A stretch of DNA of 64,000 bases from Hydractinia symbiolongicarpus (GCF_029227915.1 NC_079879.1:12958001-13022000), one strand, 5' to 3'; numbered from the stretch's first letter, positions 34,441-49,375 are shown. Numbers and translations: made by a program. Notes: generated by a model not told the origin, from the letters alone.

Positions 34441-37280
34441 TTCTATGAAAGATGTATAGTAGCAGATTGTTTCGTTGTTGACATTTTAAATGAAAAGGAA
34501 GGTTCTTTTTACAGCTTTGTAAAAAACATTACGTTACGTGAAAAGAAATGTACCTTGCTAATGCATAGGCAGGCATATAAGCCATTATTAAATTAAAATA
34601 AATCTTATTTTTCACTTATTTTATACTTGAAAAACCAGTAGTTCTATAAAACTCGAGCCAGCTAAATGCATCTTCCAATTTTTAACAATTGTTGTGAGTA
34701 CTTTAACTTGGTGTGCTAGGGGATACATCTCACTTATGCAAAATTTATTTTGTTCTTGTTCTGCACTACCAGACACACGAATAAAATTGGTATTAAAAAT
34801 TAATGAGAACCTGCCACATAAGTCACATTTAGCTAGCTAGAGATGTTACGTTATGAGAAAGAATTTGGGAATTCAGAAATGATTGTCAACTTGCATGTCT
34901 GAAAACACAACAATAGATTTACAGCTGAAATGAAATTATCCACAAGGCAATATATAACACTCTAAGAAACACATTTAAGTGATAAACAAGTAGAATAATC
35001 TTGGGTCAGGCATTAGATTGCTTAAGCCTTTTTTGGTCCCAATTTTCTTAGCTGGTTGTTTTTAGTAATTATAAATTATTTTACCAACTCACCACTGTAG
35101 CCCAAGGAGATACTTGACTTGTGAATTATAAACTACTAGCTAGCGAATGCATAAGTATATCTTAACAAAAACACATCACACGTTACCACATTTTTGTGAT
35201 AAATAATGCTTCTTAAGAGATTTCATCACTATAAAATATAGTTTCAGGGTGAACAAAAATTAACTCGGTTTGAATTAAAACTATGTAAAGATATGCGTTA
35301 AAAAACATAAACAAACCCGATCCATCGTCCTCGCCATGCTTTTATTAGCCACAGAAATTTAACAGCGAGACAAGCTCATTAATTAATCATAGAAAGAATA
35401 CATTAGTTATAAAAAGCAGCCTGTACCAGGGAATTGTTAGCCGTCAAATAAGCGCTATCGGTTTTGGTATCAAGCAACAAACTCTAACTTGAGGCTGTAT
35501 TTTAGTGCATCCGATAGCTTTGCAGTTGGGCATTTTGTATTATTGAAAAAATATGTAACCGACTTGCACAAGCTAGTGCCGTAAGAACAGGGGAAGGGGA
35601 TAATAAATATTCTGAACACATACGTCATCAAGTAAGCTCGGTTCATTCTTCTGAAAAGCTTCAGTTTGTCGGAAATGTCATCAAAATTCTAATAATACAA
35701 ACAAAAGAAAATGTGATAGTAGTTATGGAAAGGGAAAAAGTAAAGTTTTTCACGCTTTATTTAAATTCGGAGAGATTTTATATCTAAATATGCATATCGG
35801 GTTAACTTCTCCTTTAAATTAGAATAAAAACATTTCAGACTATTTACCCCTACGTTGCTATAACCCTTAGTGTCGAATTTCTTAGGTGTAGAAGTTAGAA
35901 ACATGGACTAGATTTTGTTAAATATTTTTTTGCAATTTAGTGTAAAACAGCAATATCAACAAAGCATTGTGATTATGAAATACTTGAAGGAAGAATTGCT
36001 ATTACAAATCTGCACAAGGAGACTAAAAAGAATAATCCATACCGATAATTCATACCGATACTACTGCACTTTGAAGAATTACGTACTTTAAGCTTATCAC
36101 ATGGTAATAATATACCATACGCTATGATGTACCTATTGGAGAATGCAGACTGGTTACTAAAGTTATACTTGTTTAAACTAATTTTGTAAAGACATTTTTC
36201 TTTCGGTAAAACTCTCTTTAATTATGATTTCTCGCATTAGAGGCATAGTTACAACGCAATTTATTTTATCCTCAGTGTTAATTAAGCTTCTAAATCCGTT
36301 CAAAATACAACCAATACCATTTTTATCAAAAACTACAAATTTTATTAATTGGATTGGCGTTAAATGACAGTTTCCTAAAGGAGATTTTTCAAAAAATCAT
36401 TCCGATAACCTACGTCATTGGTTGTCAACTATTGCATGGTCCTGTTGATAAGATGAAAGTGTGTTACACGATGGCCTTCCCATTTAATACATACAGTGTA
36501 TAAAACATGTAAAGAAATACGCAACTTAATGAGGTTTAAAGACTATAATTCTTCCATACAAAATTGAATAGAAAAAACAAAATGATTTAAAAAGCGCTCA
36601 TATACCGTCTTCAGCAAAAGTGGGAAGTACAGCTAATATACAAAGATTGTATAGATGATTTGCGAATCCTTACAAATTTCCATGTCTTGACAGGAAAATA
36701 AAGACCACATAAGGCAAACTGGCTATTAACTTTACCTTATAGGTTTTAGGAATAAAAGGTTGGAACGGACTGGAATTGGTTTTTCAGAACTATTAACTTA
36801 TCCAAAAGCAAAGTTTTAATTATTTCATCACAAGTTACTTTTTTTTAACTTGATTTCTTAACCATTGTTAGTCACGTCTTCATAGGGGAGGTTCAACCTT
36901 AATTGAAAATACTAACAAGCACCTACACTTCATGTGACCGTCTACCCGTGCTCATATGAAATTTTTGAAAGTCTTTTCATAAAAAACTAGTTGTACCACT
37001 GGATAAAGCGCGGTGAGAGAATGCACAAAATGCTATTATATGTCAAACTTACTTTTTGCTTTACTAAGATATAGTAGCTACGTTAAATGTCGAAAAACGG
37101 CTAAAACTGACGTTTTAAGCTATGTAAAACGATTCCCCTACCAAAATCGGTTTAAACGACGTACATGCGTTGCGTTGTCATAAGTGTCATTTTTGCCACA
37201 TTTAATCCAGAATAATTGGTGAGGTCAGTGCTTCCTAAAAGTTCGAAAAATATATTCTTTAAAATTGTTTGACCTTGTTT
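34441..37280. other. Gene-free AT-rich stretch
   Basis: No open frame with coding character, no domain and no repeat I can delimit on either strand. Confidence 0.45.
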
Positions 37281-37282
37281 GA

Positions 37283-37540
37283 AACCTTCGTACTGTTGTT
37301 AAAAATGTTCGTACTTTTGTTGAAAATGTTCGTACTGTTTTTGAAAAAGTTCGTACTGTTGTTAAATATGTTCGTATTTTTGTTTAAAACCTTCGTACTA
37401 TTGTTAAAATGTTCGTTCTTTTGTTAAAAATGTTCGTACTTTTGTTGAACATGTTTGCCCTTTTGTTGAGAATGTTCGTATTCTTTGTTGAGAATGTCTG
37501 TTCTTTTATTGAGAATGTCGTATTCTTTGTCAAAAACGAT
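37283..37540. repeat. Minisatellite, about 23-base unit
   Basis: About eleven imperfect copies of TTGTTAAAAATGTTCGTACT. The variants change AAA to GAA or GAG, and TTCGTAC to TTCTTTTG. Reading through it gives a spurious Phe/Val/Leu-rich frame. Confidence 0.8.
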
Positions 37541-37959
37541 TATTGTTCACATTGTTTGCAATTGTGGGTACTACTTTACTTAAATGAAAAAAAAATTTGC
37601 AATTGATTTAACAAAACCTTTTTCTCTTTTGTCCATGTTCATTAATATAGTTGGCATGTCTTTTAGTGCTATTGAGTTAAGGAAAGAGTCTCTTTTCAAC
37701 GCTTTAATGCAACACTTAAAAAAAATCATTTAATTTTACCACAGACCTACAGGGTGCCCTCTAAAAAGTTATCAATCCTTAATTATTGGCTCATTTTTCG
37801 TTTCAACATTTCGTGGTTAAAAAATTGTAAAAAATTTTAATTTTACCAACTCCCCGTTTGCAACAACAGTTTTTTAAAATGAATTTTGGGAGCCTGGTGA
37901 ATAGTATCATTTTCTATTCCATCCATTTTTTAAATTTTTGATTTTTTCTCAGAAATGAG

Positions 37960-38100
37960 AATCTGTATTTTCTAATAAATGCCCATTTTAAGGCATACAT
38001 TTTATCAGAGGCGTTAATAAAAAAGAGATGGTGTTATTTAAGGGTGGCATTATATAGAGGGCGGCGTTTGTCGAAGAAATTATTGTATTTACTTAAAAAT
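37960..38100. repeat. Fragment of a 'GGGCGGCGTTT' dispersed repeat
   Basis: GGTGTTATTTAAGGGTGGC and AGAGGGCGGCGTTTGTCG resemble GGGCGGTTTTTTAAGGGCGCC at 53258, so this is probably a remnant of one dispersed element. Confidence 0.35.
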
Positions 38101-38360
38101 ATCATACATATTGTGTTTAATACATTGTCTGCTCTTCGTTAAGATGCCAAATTAGCTGCTCTGTAGTTAACATACAGAACAATTAAAACTAATAATAATA
38201 ATTATAATAACAATATGTCACAATTTTTCTCACTACGCTTATATACAAAGTGTTTCACGTCACATATTTACAAGGAAATTTATGATATACTGTATTGCGT
38301 ATACAAATAAATAATACAATTTATATACATGAACACATGTCATGATAAACTTCATGAAAG

Positions 38361-41300
38361 CTACTTGTTTTGCCCGTTTTCCGTCAACCTTAAAACGTCG
38401 CCGATAAATGCATCTAAATTGCCCGCGACACGATCACCTATCGAGAAAAAAATAGTTATATTTTTCAAAAGACGTTTTCAAGTTCACTTGATTCCATTTG
38501 TGTAAGAAGATAAAGTTATTAGGTCTCAAATAAGAAAAAAAAAATTATTCTGACAAATCGGAGTACAGAAATGTTTTTACTTACGAAGTGTCACTTCCAC
38601 TTTTTGTTTTAAATATTCTTTCTCTTTAAACGACATGTTATTCGAACAGCTTTTCATTTTTTTTATATAATACTTCAAACGTGCTGCAATGAAAGAAATA
38701 TAAATTTATATACACGACATCAACCTGAGAACCAGATGCAACATCATAAAGTATTCCGTAAGGTATAGATAAAATCTTGAGCTTTTTCGATTATTTGTTA
38801 TCTGGGGATTTATTTAAAAAGAGTGATCAAGAATCTTTTGCTGCAACATGCATTAAAAGTTTTCTGCGCTAGTATTGAACCTTTATAAGGAGCTGCTTAA
38901 TCAAGCACCAGTAAATATGAATAAGTATGATCAGAAAAAAGGCGATTTCCTAACATCTATAAGTATAACAAGATGATAAAACCTCACAAAAAATCTATAA
39001 GTATAAAAAGATGACAAAGAAATAAAACCTCACAAAAGTGAGCGCTCATAAAAAAGAAATACGCTAGGCTGTTTCCTGTTGTTTTATGCAAACCGAAGTT
39101 GCGATAAAGTTGTTTTGGAAAAGGGTGTACGGATGGGCAACACGGTTTACCTGTCCTAAGTGCTCAGCACGATGTCACGATCAATCTTTTGAACTTTCAC
39201 GGAAACTTATTCCGTAAAATAAGATAATATTGGCCGATTGTTTTTGCTATGACGGGGAAACAACGGTTTGTAAACTCTGTTTTTATTTCAGCTATTGTTG
39301 CGGAAAAGTTATATTTTGAAATAAAATATTACTTTCGAAACACTATTATAAAATGGGCGCGCTTTAATTGATATACAATATACTGTATACCTGTACTAAA
39401 GCGCTTTAGCCGCATGTATCTCAAAGTTTAGGGCTCTTATGAGACTTCCACCTGGTGTTTAAGGCAGGGTCACACATCTGCGTTTCGACGCTGGGTGCCT
39501 CGTCTAGTCTATGTACAGCGAGTTTTACATAGATTTACAGCGAGTGTTATAACACTGGCTGTAAATCTTTGAGCCAATTTAAAGACCGGTATTTTGTAAT
39601 TGAAAACGCCATTATTATCGGACCTATGATTATAATTATAATAGTAAATCATGTTCATTACTTCGTGCTAACAGGCAACACGGATGAACGGTGCGGAAAT
39701 ATGTACGAAGATCAATCCCCTGTGGATTTTGTCAAGCGTTAACGACGAGTATATTTAAATTTTCAACGTTGTTGGTGTACGAGTTGGCTAGTGAAAACCA
39801 GGCTTCAGACTTTTCTATTGGTGTTCTTAACTTTACATTGACTCATATCATAATTGTCCACCTGGTATTTGTTATGATGCAAAATATACATTCTCATGTG
39901 CTGTGGTCCTCAGTAGTTAGATTGAAACAAGACTGAGAATTACCAGTTTATTATCTTTTCTTTGCCTTTATGTTTTTTTTGTTTGGTTGTTTTTGTTGTC
40001 ACTGGTAACCGACAAATACCGTGAAGGTAAATCGTTGCTTGCAGTTTAGTTCTTTAAAAATATTTCCTACAATTGTAATTAATCCCTTAAATTACGGGCT
40101 CGACCGGAAAAAACAGTATATAATTTTAATCGCCACTATTTACCCTGTAATTGTCACAGGCCCACGCCTTGTGGCCTAACAGTAGATTGCTTATGCAGGA
40201 GATTGTCGGTTTAATTCTAAGCAAAGTCTCGGCAGCGCATCTAAAAAAGTAGATATATTCTTTTTGCTTGGTTCTTTGCAGAGTTGTAGTCTGGGCAGTT
40301 ATCTAATTGAAGGCCCACTAAAATTCACTCAACAGAATCTGGTTAGACAAAATAAATATAAATTTTACTGGTCTTAAGCCTATGGAAAATTCCACAGCAA
40401 ATCATCTATCAAATAAGCACGGAATTTAGCTCATAGTTACTCGCAGCTATTTTCTTTCGCTCATGGACAAACAGCAGGGATTATAATACAGATAATTAAA
40501 ATTATCTAGAAAAACTAAAAATACCATCAAGTTAATTGTTTCCTTTTCTTAAATATGTTCCTTAGAGCACGTTTTCCTTCGATTTTCCTCTTTCAAAATT
40601 GTTTATATCGTCATTACAATTTGCTGCTGTTGCTAGCTAATTAAAACTTGAATTGTTAAATAATTAAATTATTATCCATTCTCTGTTTTAAGTAGGACTC
40701 TCAAAAAAGCATTACCACCTAAATTTTAAAATGTATGGAGCTTTTCAGTTTTTGTGGAACAATTTAACTTTTAAAAAAGATTCTTGGTTATTTGTAATTT
40801 CTTAGCAATCACTTTCAGCTTTACTTTTCGAATTAAAAGATTTAATTAAATTTATTATCTTAATTTATCATCGTCCCCAGTCCTATTTTCTTGTTACTGG
40901 CGCTGATCTTTCTGAAGGTGCTAGCATCGCGATTGGTCGCTTGTAAAAACTGTTTTCCATTCTTTCAACGAATAATAGAATAAGAAGACTCCAGAATTAT
41001 TTTGAATACAGATATCTGAAAATGTCATCACTTTCCAGACTTTTATGTCAATTTGTGATGTTCCTACACGAATGCACATGGAAATCCAAATTATATTGTA
41101 AAGACGTTTTTTTAACAACATCCTTAATACTGTCAATGCGAGTTGGTTTCTTGTTCTACTATGGAAAAAAAATTATTTAGATATAACCCCTATAGGGTCA
41201 AAGTATATCCTGTATGGATAAGGAAATAATACACGTTTCCCCAATTGCATGCTTTTTAACATCTTAGAATTTTTGACTTTAATATCATATTCAGCATCAT

Positions 41301-44300
41301 TGTGTATAAATTTTCAACTTACTCCGACATGTGAGAATTCTGTTTTGGTGGTATTAATGTTACGGTAAATGCTGTATGAATCCAAAGATTTCACTTTTTT
41401 ATCAAATTTTAGGCGAGAATTTTAAAATTCCCAGCTGTTGTGTTGTTCAGGAAATGTTAATTTGAAAGAGGTACATGAGTTTTGAAAAGACCTCGCAACC
41501 AAAACGTAGCTGACAATACGTGTTCCTAATACAATTACAAAAAAGATTCAAATGGTTAAAATATTGTCTATCTTTGCCTATCTTGACTAAGGACAAACAA
41601 GTACATTGAATGCGGACCAGTTGCCACAAAAACCTATTCTACTAAATTGTTGCATATATGCCTATTATAAATTTACATTTTATATTCGTATTAACAACGA
41701 ATTAGGGTCAACATAATAATTTTAATCCAAGTCTTCTGATTTTGTGCACTGTATTTCTTTACAAGTTTTTATTGAAAAAACTAGTGTTGCAACTGCTGTT
41801 TTCCTAAAATCCTTTAAACAATATCCCTTTAAAATGTACGTAAGCGGATTCTACTGCTTTTCTAAAGTATCTAAGTTTTGCACAATTCAGAAAATTAATT
41901 CATTGTTTTATGAAACAGCGCGATGTTAATGTTAAAAATAACTTAATTTGTAACGACCGCCTAGCGACAGCATTTTTTCACACAACATGCCAACGCATAC
42001 GATTAAGTAAAGAGTGACAGCAGATTGCGTTTTAATAATGTGATTTGCTGACTAGATATGACAGTTTTAAATTGAAGACACAACACAACACGTATTTTTG
42101 AGAGCACATTGTCAAAGAAAAAAAAAGAAAAAACATCTTTTGTCTAATAACTTGGATGGATTAAAAATATGATTTTAAAAGTGGATAAACAAAAGCAGTT
42201 GTGGGTTACAAATATAATTTTTTATGATGATATCAAAATGGCACGATATTTAACAATTGCCACAAACTTGCCACAACCAACCCGGTGTAGTTCTAGCTAT
42301 CCCATTAACTAAGACTCAAAGTGTTTTGAAATTTAGGCATCTAAGAAATGTGAATACGGAGCTACTTAAAAATTACGTAACGATTCCAGTGGAGAGGGGT
42401 AGAGAGAAGAGTAGGTGTGGTATAATTATAGCTCTTTCGTTACGTAAAAGAAAATTTTATAGTACTTCCTCTTTATCATTTAACATTGAAATTAAAACAA
42501 CAAAGTCACTTTAAAACATCTGTGTAATAAAAGGTGAAAGCATTGGTTTGCAATTTTAAATATTTTGTCTGTGCATTTTCACAAATTTACCATATTTTTA
42601 TTCGCCGATAAAAAATACAGAATATATAAAAATATAGAAAAAATGAAATTAAGGAAACTGTCTGCTGGCAAGTTAATTAATGCATTAAAAAAGGTTCTCA
42701 ATGGAAACAACAATTCCCAAGTACGTGAGAATGTTTTGTGAAGAGAATTGCTAAACTGAATTACTTTGATATTTGTGGTGACAGCCGGCATTACTTTTAA
42801 ATATATGATTACTGTTTAACCACTATATCATCTCTTTTGATGCTACGCTTAGATCTTCTTTCATTTTACATAGAGAAAGGAAAAAAAACTATTTTAAAAA
42901 ACTGATAACAAAATAGTATATAACAAAACATAGATTTGAAGTTTATCCTGCCTGTCCTTATCTTTGGAAGCATTATTAGGCTCTATTTTCTTTTTTTATT
43001 GTTTCTTAATATTTAGAATTTTTTTGTCTATTTTTTCTTAATTTGACGTAAATGTGATGTCACTATAATCGCAATACGTGGATAACATGGATACTTCTCG
43101 GCAGGCCCCTTTATACTCACTAATCCGTCAATTCCAAGCTCTGAAACTTTTACACGCGAATTTTTTCCACAATTACATTCTGATTCTTCAAATTATTGCA
43201 ATTTTGCAAATACAATATTTTTTTTAATAAAGAACTTTTATCAGTCCCTTACTAAAAGAACTTGTCCCTTAACAGACTAACAACTGGTAAAAGACTAATA
43301 TGACAAAAGGCAAGGTAAAAATAAAAACTACGCTAACACGACATAGATCATCTCTTAGCTGGCAAAATCTTTTATTTTTCTAGGATTACCGATGACTTTA
43401 ATTTTCAGCTGAAGAATGATCCACTATGTTCAAGGTGATCGGGTTTTGTGATAAATATATCAGCAAATGGATCTACCTTTTTCTCATAGCAACATAATAA
43501 AGCGATATTTAACTTGGGTTAAGCGCTGCACCAGCCGTCAGCTGTCAACATATTTACGCATTAGCCTACTCAGCTGGTGGCACAAAAAGGGTCCATTGTT
43601 ATAAACAGAACTTGAATGGCAACTAAATCTAAAAGAAACGTAACTAATGTTAGTAATTTTAGAGAAAAAAAGAAAACTTTATCCTCAGGAAGAAATTTAT
43701 TGACACGTTTTTGGTGTTAATTCAAATTACGAACTACGTCAAGCAATACCAGTTGATGTATAGACATGATATGAAATCCTTCATTCTTTTTTCTTTACAA
43801 AGGAGTTTTATGGTAAGAAGAATTTGTGGTCACCAAAAAATTGCTCTTGCCAAAGTTTGAATTGTTCTATGATCAAAAATGATTACTTTAATGTCCTGTC
43901 ATAAAATTGACACTCTAATTTGATAAATTAGTTTTTTCTGTTATTTTCCAGACACTTTGAACGGTATTTTAATATAGAACACACTCTGTCCTTTTGATTT
44001 TTTAATAACAAGTGTGTAAAATACAGACCCAAATTCGAGGCTGGTTTTCATTAAAGCGTTTTTGCTTAGCAATCCTGAACAATATATATTGTGACAAAAA
44101 CTGAAACCGAAGAACACTTTGTCTACATATTTTCTACATTAGTTTCATATATTCTAAACAACTTTATCATAGCAAACTTATCATTAGCAGATTTAGGACT
44201 TAAGATCTGGTTTAGTTTGGTTAAATTCATGCACTTAAATTGTGCTAATCGCGGTAAATGTCAGCATGGTCATTCTTTTCTAACTTCCGAGATATTATTT

Positions 44301-47300
44301 TGAACTTCCGGCCCCCACATGCAATATTCCGTAATGCGTTAATCCAGAAAGTGCAACTAGCAAGTTATAAATGCTGACCATCAGGCCTGCGCATGAGTGA
44401 TTTTAAAGCCTGTCGACGACTATTTGACACCTACAGCCTTATTAAAAAAAATACTGAAGAGCTGCCTTTGTATTCCAATTTTTCGTCCAAGCACTCAATG
44501 TTTGGGCGTCAGTGTTTATTATACCCAATTTTTGTAATGCTAAATATAAGATCGTTTTTAAAATTTTATCCCATGTAAAGACTTTGGCTGTTGATTTCCG
44601 TGAACTTTTAGAGCTGCCAAAATACAAGCGACACGACTAAAAGGAAAAATTCTAATGCGCATGGTCAGATAGTGAACGTTAAGCTGTGGAGTAAAAAGTA
44701 AGTGGAAACCTCCATTTTTAATAAGAAAATAGAATACGATTTAAATGCGGAAAACAACGCGGAAATAACGCGTCTTGAATGCGGAAAAATTTGTGGAACC
44801 AAGTAATATTTAACTTTGAGTAATTTTATAACCTGTTACCAATTCATTCAGCCAAAAAGCCCCAAATTTCGAAACAAACATAAAAATAAATAAAAATAAA
44901 TAAATAAAGATAACATAAATAAGTAAAAAACAACAACATTAAAAATCTCAATTTGCCTTCCGCAAATAAATTTAAAATAGCACCAAAACATTAATGTGCA
45001 ATGAAAGAAGAAAAATTGCAGATGTCTTGTAGAAGTTGAAACAAAAGATAACAAAATTGCTATTATTTACACCTAGGGCTGAATTTGATAGATTTATTTT
45101 ATATTTTATTTGAAATATATACTTTTCTTGGCGCTTCCTTCTCCTAAAGCCAGCCTCCTAACACACTTGGTGGTCGATTAAGTTATACCATAACACGCTA
45201 GAGCAGACTTTTCAAGCAATATAGCCAATATAGACCAGAACCTCTGCACAGCTGAGACCTCTTTATAGGGGATACATTTTTGAAGTCCTCATAGTGTCCA
45301 TTATAAAGAGGATTCTCATAGTAGGTGTCGTTGGTCTTGACAACAAGATAAGAGGTCATTCAGTCAATGCTTCACAGCATAAAATTTCACAAGCACGCCA
45401 AATTTATTTGTTTAAAGCCATTTTTAAAAAAGTTTTCAAATTATAAACATTACGCGCCCGCCAAGATTATGTTGCATTTAAAACATATTGAAATGTAAAT
45501 AAAAAAGCGATTTATGGCGGTTAGTATTTTGTTATTTTCCCACGAATTTCACCAAACTTTTTTTTGTATACACCTTTTAAAATGTCAAAAATTGTATTGT
45601 TAAAAAAAAAAACGGTTTTGTAAAAAAAAAAGCTTTTAGCTACCAAGCATCAATTTGAGTCTTTTTCTTATACCACAGGAGAACAAAAATTGCCAAAGTT
45701 TAACAAAATTACAACGAATTACATCCAAAGAGAAATCTCGTATTTTTTTCTATGAAATGGTTTGTTGAGTGATTATAGTGAATAACAATTTTGTATCAAC
45801 AAACTGAGCCATGTTGAGTAAAAATACATAATTTCTGTTTCAAAGTAAAAAGGGGAACTAGCTAGATGAACGTACGTAATTCGTAACCAATATAAATCCA
45901 TGAAGAGGTCAAACGCAAAAATACAACTCGACCTTAGTCAACTAAATAATAATGTTACCTTTTACGAAAGTTTTATGAAAAACAGGTTCTAGTAGTGTGA
46001 TCTTTTATGTAGATACTTATAACAAACCATAAATTGCACAAATAATTAATATCTACTGTGTATAACAATTCACCATTCGTCCAAACAGTGGCAGTAAAGA
46101 CTTGACGCAAACTTACACAACCTCAGCAGGTCAAAAACAATTATATTTATACCTATTCCATTTTTACTGAACAAAATTTAGATGTAAAAAAAATAAATAT
46201 AAAATACAATAATACAACTTGAAGTAAAAAAAAAGTAAAGCGGTCACGTCTTAAGATCGCCATTTTTACGCGCCATTTTTTTTTTTATGAACAAAAACAA
46301 ACAAATTCTAAACTTACCACTTTCTATGGTCAATCCACGTAGTTTGATTTTGTTTTCCTCGTGTGCCTCTTTACTTTTCAGTCGACATATTCTAGTAGTA
46401 AAATACCAGTAAGTAAAGCAGAGGATATAAGCAGTTTTAACAAACATATGTCAACAATTACTCATAATTCCAACAACAAGCTGAGAGAATTAGAAAAACC
46501 TACATACAAGTAAGTGTTTATAGCAAGTCAGCCGTTACATTGGTAAATATAATTCATTGGTAAATATAAAACCAGTTGCAAAGAACTCATAACATTGGAA
46601 CTTTGCAATTTTAAGCTAACATACTGGAATAAATAAACATTACTGGGCCTCAAACAAGGTTTATTAAAACATTTAGAAAGTAAAAAATGCTGTAATGCCC
46701 TGCCTTTACCTGAGTGATAACTCCTTCTTACTTTGCTTGTGTTTGGATGTTGATTGAGACTTCTTTAACTCGCTTAAGGTTGTTTTTAATTCTTTTAAGT
46801 TTGTTTTTATCTCTACTAGCTTGGATGGATTAGGCCTCCAATCGCTAAATGTTTGCCTGGTTAAGTTATCTGAAGAAGTTTGTGGACTTTCACTAAATTT
46901 CTCTAAACTTTCATAAGCTTTGGTTTGATGGTCTTCCATTCCATATGGCAGTGGTGAACTAGTTGCAACCGAAGTATTTGATTCAGAGCCAATTGAATTC
47001 AGAGAATCTTGCCTTGCAAATGCATCCAACTGATTGGATTTACTAAAGTCAATGCTGCCACAACTCTCCTCTGTGTATTGTTGCTCTGAGAAACTCCACA
47101 TTTCTTTTGGTGTTTGAAAATATTCCTCAGTTAGAGTGGCTTTAAGAGCATGGATAGCCAAAGAAAGATCATTGGACAGCCCACTGTTGTTTGCAAAAGT
47201 TGGCATAATAGTTTTACTGGCTGTCCGTTACGTTCTTTCCAATCTATGGCTTAAAAACATTTGATTTACAATTGTGTGGAAGATTGACTTTATTGTTTCA

Positions 47301-49375
47301 GCAACATGGAAAATATAGTGCTGTGGGTTTCCATATGAAAACATGATCGAAGAATAAAAGCAAACAGAATGGAAATGTAGCTGTGATAAAATTAATAAAG
47401 AAAAATCAAAATCGAATTCTATGCAAGGTTACACGAGCACACATACGCAATGCTGTGTTCATTCTGTTTGCAAGTTTGTGTTATATGATAAACTGTTTGA
47501 TATTTTCTTAAATAATAAATGTCTTCCTTCTATCTTTTTTATATCCTCCATGTCTTAAAGGAAATGGTAAATTTAGTTTATTCTTCAATACCCTAGGTGT
47601 TTATCAGAACATCAACAAAAATCTTTGTAACAAAATAAAAAAAAAAGATTTTGACATCATTGACAATAAGATTGGGTGTCAAGTGTTATGAAAGATTTAT
47701 TTGGAAACTAACTGATTTTTGTATTTTTTTTCTGGACGAAAAGGCTTCAGTAAAAAAAACTGCGACGTGTGGAAAAATATATCAAACAAACAAAAAGTAA
47801 ATAAAAGAAAGAAAATTCACAGATAAACAAAAATGTTTTGTTTTTACCTAGCTGAGGCTTTAAGATCTTCTTAACTACTGCCTCACTTGTATTTGATATA
47901 GCTAAAATAAATGTATTTGATAGTTCAAATAACAACTCTCTTGTGATTAAAGCAGAAGCGTAGTGACAGATAGACTTCACACACGCATTATCCTCCTTCG
48001 CTTTAAATGTGCTGTTAGGACCATAATATGCTATTCCTGACTTATTCAATTACCTTAAAAGATTCAATTAATTTCAATACACTGCTGACGTAATAAAAGT
48101 GATACCCGACACAACATACTCTAGCCCACGGATTTCAGATCAAAATATCAAAAGTTAAAATAAGAAAGTGTGTTTGCATTATTTACTGCCTCCGTTGTTC
48201 AAAACCAAGGGAACAATATGGTTTGTTACATAGAGATAGTTTCCTGAATGAGCGAGACGTGTTATTATGCATGCAGCGCCTGATTAAAGGTGCTATTATA
48301 GCTATGCTTGTGCATTTAAAAAAACATTTGAATTTGTTTATTTGTTTTTATGGTAACGCAATTAATAAATGACTAGAGCGAAAAAAATTAATTTAGTTCT
48401 TAATTAGGCGTGTCCAGACACGGAAACATTAAAGAAGATTGAAAACAATTCGAATGTATCTATATCCCTGAATAATACCTATCCAATATTTATTACAACA
48501 GTTTTTTAATAAATAATTTCCTTTAAGAGTCATCACTCAGGAATTGCAGTGAAATGAAAGGACTTTTATTCTGGCACTTTCAATTCACGAATTACATAAC
48601 GCTGTCTGGAATATCGCAATTACATCTGCGACCAAACGCAAAAAATTTGACGCATTTTAAAAACAACATTTTTATTTCCTATTAAAGGTGTTTACTTCAA
48701 TCTCCTTTTGTTATTTATGGTGCTTTACAAAATGTCAACAATGTCAACATGGTCTAATCCTTAAGTATATTAATTATCTAATGAAATGTCCACGTCAGCA
48801 CTCACTTATTTTAATAAACAAAACAAAACACAGACTGTGTGCAAAGATATTTTAACCATTACATTTTTCAGACGGTAGAGATCTTCAGAAAATTGATATA
48901 ATATGCCAGAATGTGATCACTTTAAAGATAATATGCGGATATATATGAAGGCCTCAGCATGCTGATGTAAGCAGCGGGAATGATTTGATTTCACGTAACG
49001 TTGAGGCTGTCATTAGAATTTTAAAAATGGCAGCATGTTGTTAAACAAACACGAGAGCTTTATTTAATGAGCAATTACATAGAAAACAGGAATATAACTT
49101 TGCATATGGAATATATTTTTGATAAACGCAGATTAAGAAATATATCTTCAGTCCCAAAATTTTGAAATATTTTGTGAGGTAGTCAGTTACCAGCTATTTA
49201 CACGAGTTTAGCAACTTTTAAGTTACTTTTGGAAGGTATCTGTTGATACAGAAAGTTATACTGATTATAAATAGCACTTACTATGAGTAAACAAACGGTT
49301 ATATCAACAGCATTTTTATTTTCCTCCTAAATTCAAGCTAGCCTGACTTGAAGTCCGTTCGCCTGTGTCTGCCAT
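38361..49375 (-). CDS. Six-exon gene of unknown function, predicted 325 aa, coiled-coil C-terminus
   Basis: Proposed exons: 49375-49348, 48036-47848, 47220-46710, 46391-46318, 38683-38585 and 38437-38361 (TAG). Borders are GT-AG, the phases (1, 1, 2, 1, 1) agree at every junction, and the total is 978 bases. Residues 10-72 look helical (YYGPNSTFKAKEDNACVK, RELLFELSNTF). Residues about 90-110 read LSLAIHALKATLTEEYFQTP. About 115-200 are Ser/Thr-rich and probably disordered. From about 205 to the end the chain is Lys/Glu/Leu-rich and coiled-coil-like (NLKELKTTLSELKK, ..., YLKQKVEVTLRDRVAGNLDA). No signal peptide or membrane segment; probably cytosolic or nuclear. I cannot name it. The first exon (donor A|GTCAGG) and the exon-3 acceptor are the weakest parts. 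The 7.6-kb fourth intron could hide another exon. Confidence 0.6.
40165..40250 (+). mobile_element. tRNA-like SINE remnant
   Basis: TGTGGCCTAACAGTAGATTGC resembles a polymerase III A box and GGTTTAATTCTAAGC a decayed B box, at tRNA-like spacing. There is no cloverleaf, so it is not a functional tRNA. Confidence 0.45.
45250..45325. repeat. Tigger-like inverted end remnant
   Basis: GACCTCTTTATAGGGGATAC faces GTGTCCATTATAAAGAGG. Both resemble the ends of the 8.8-kb Tigger-like element. Confidence 0.4.

Larger units (their letters stand above)
38684..46317. other. Long intron of the 325-aa gene
   Basis: AT-rich, with no open frame of coding quality. It holds a SINE-like remnant at 40165-40250 and a short inverted 'CCTCTTTATAGGGGATAC' transposon-end remnant at 45250-45320. 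Otherwise I see nothing. Confidence 0.45.

Noticed and set aside
37409-37606. Leu/Val/Phe-rich open frame
   Set aside because: Produced by the minisatellite unit; repeat translation only.
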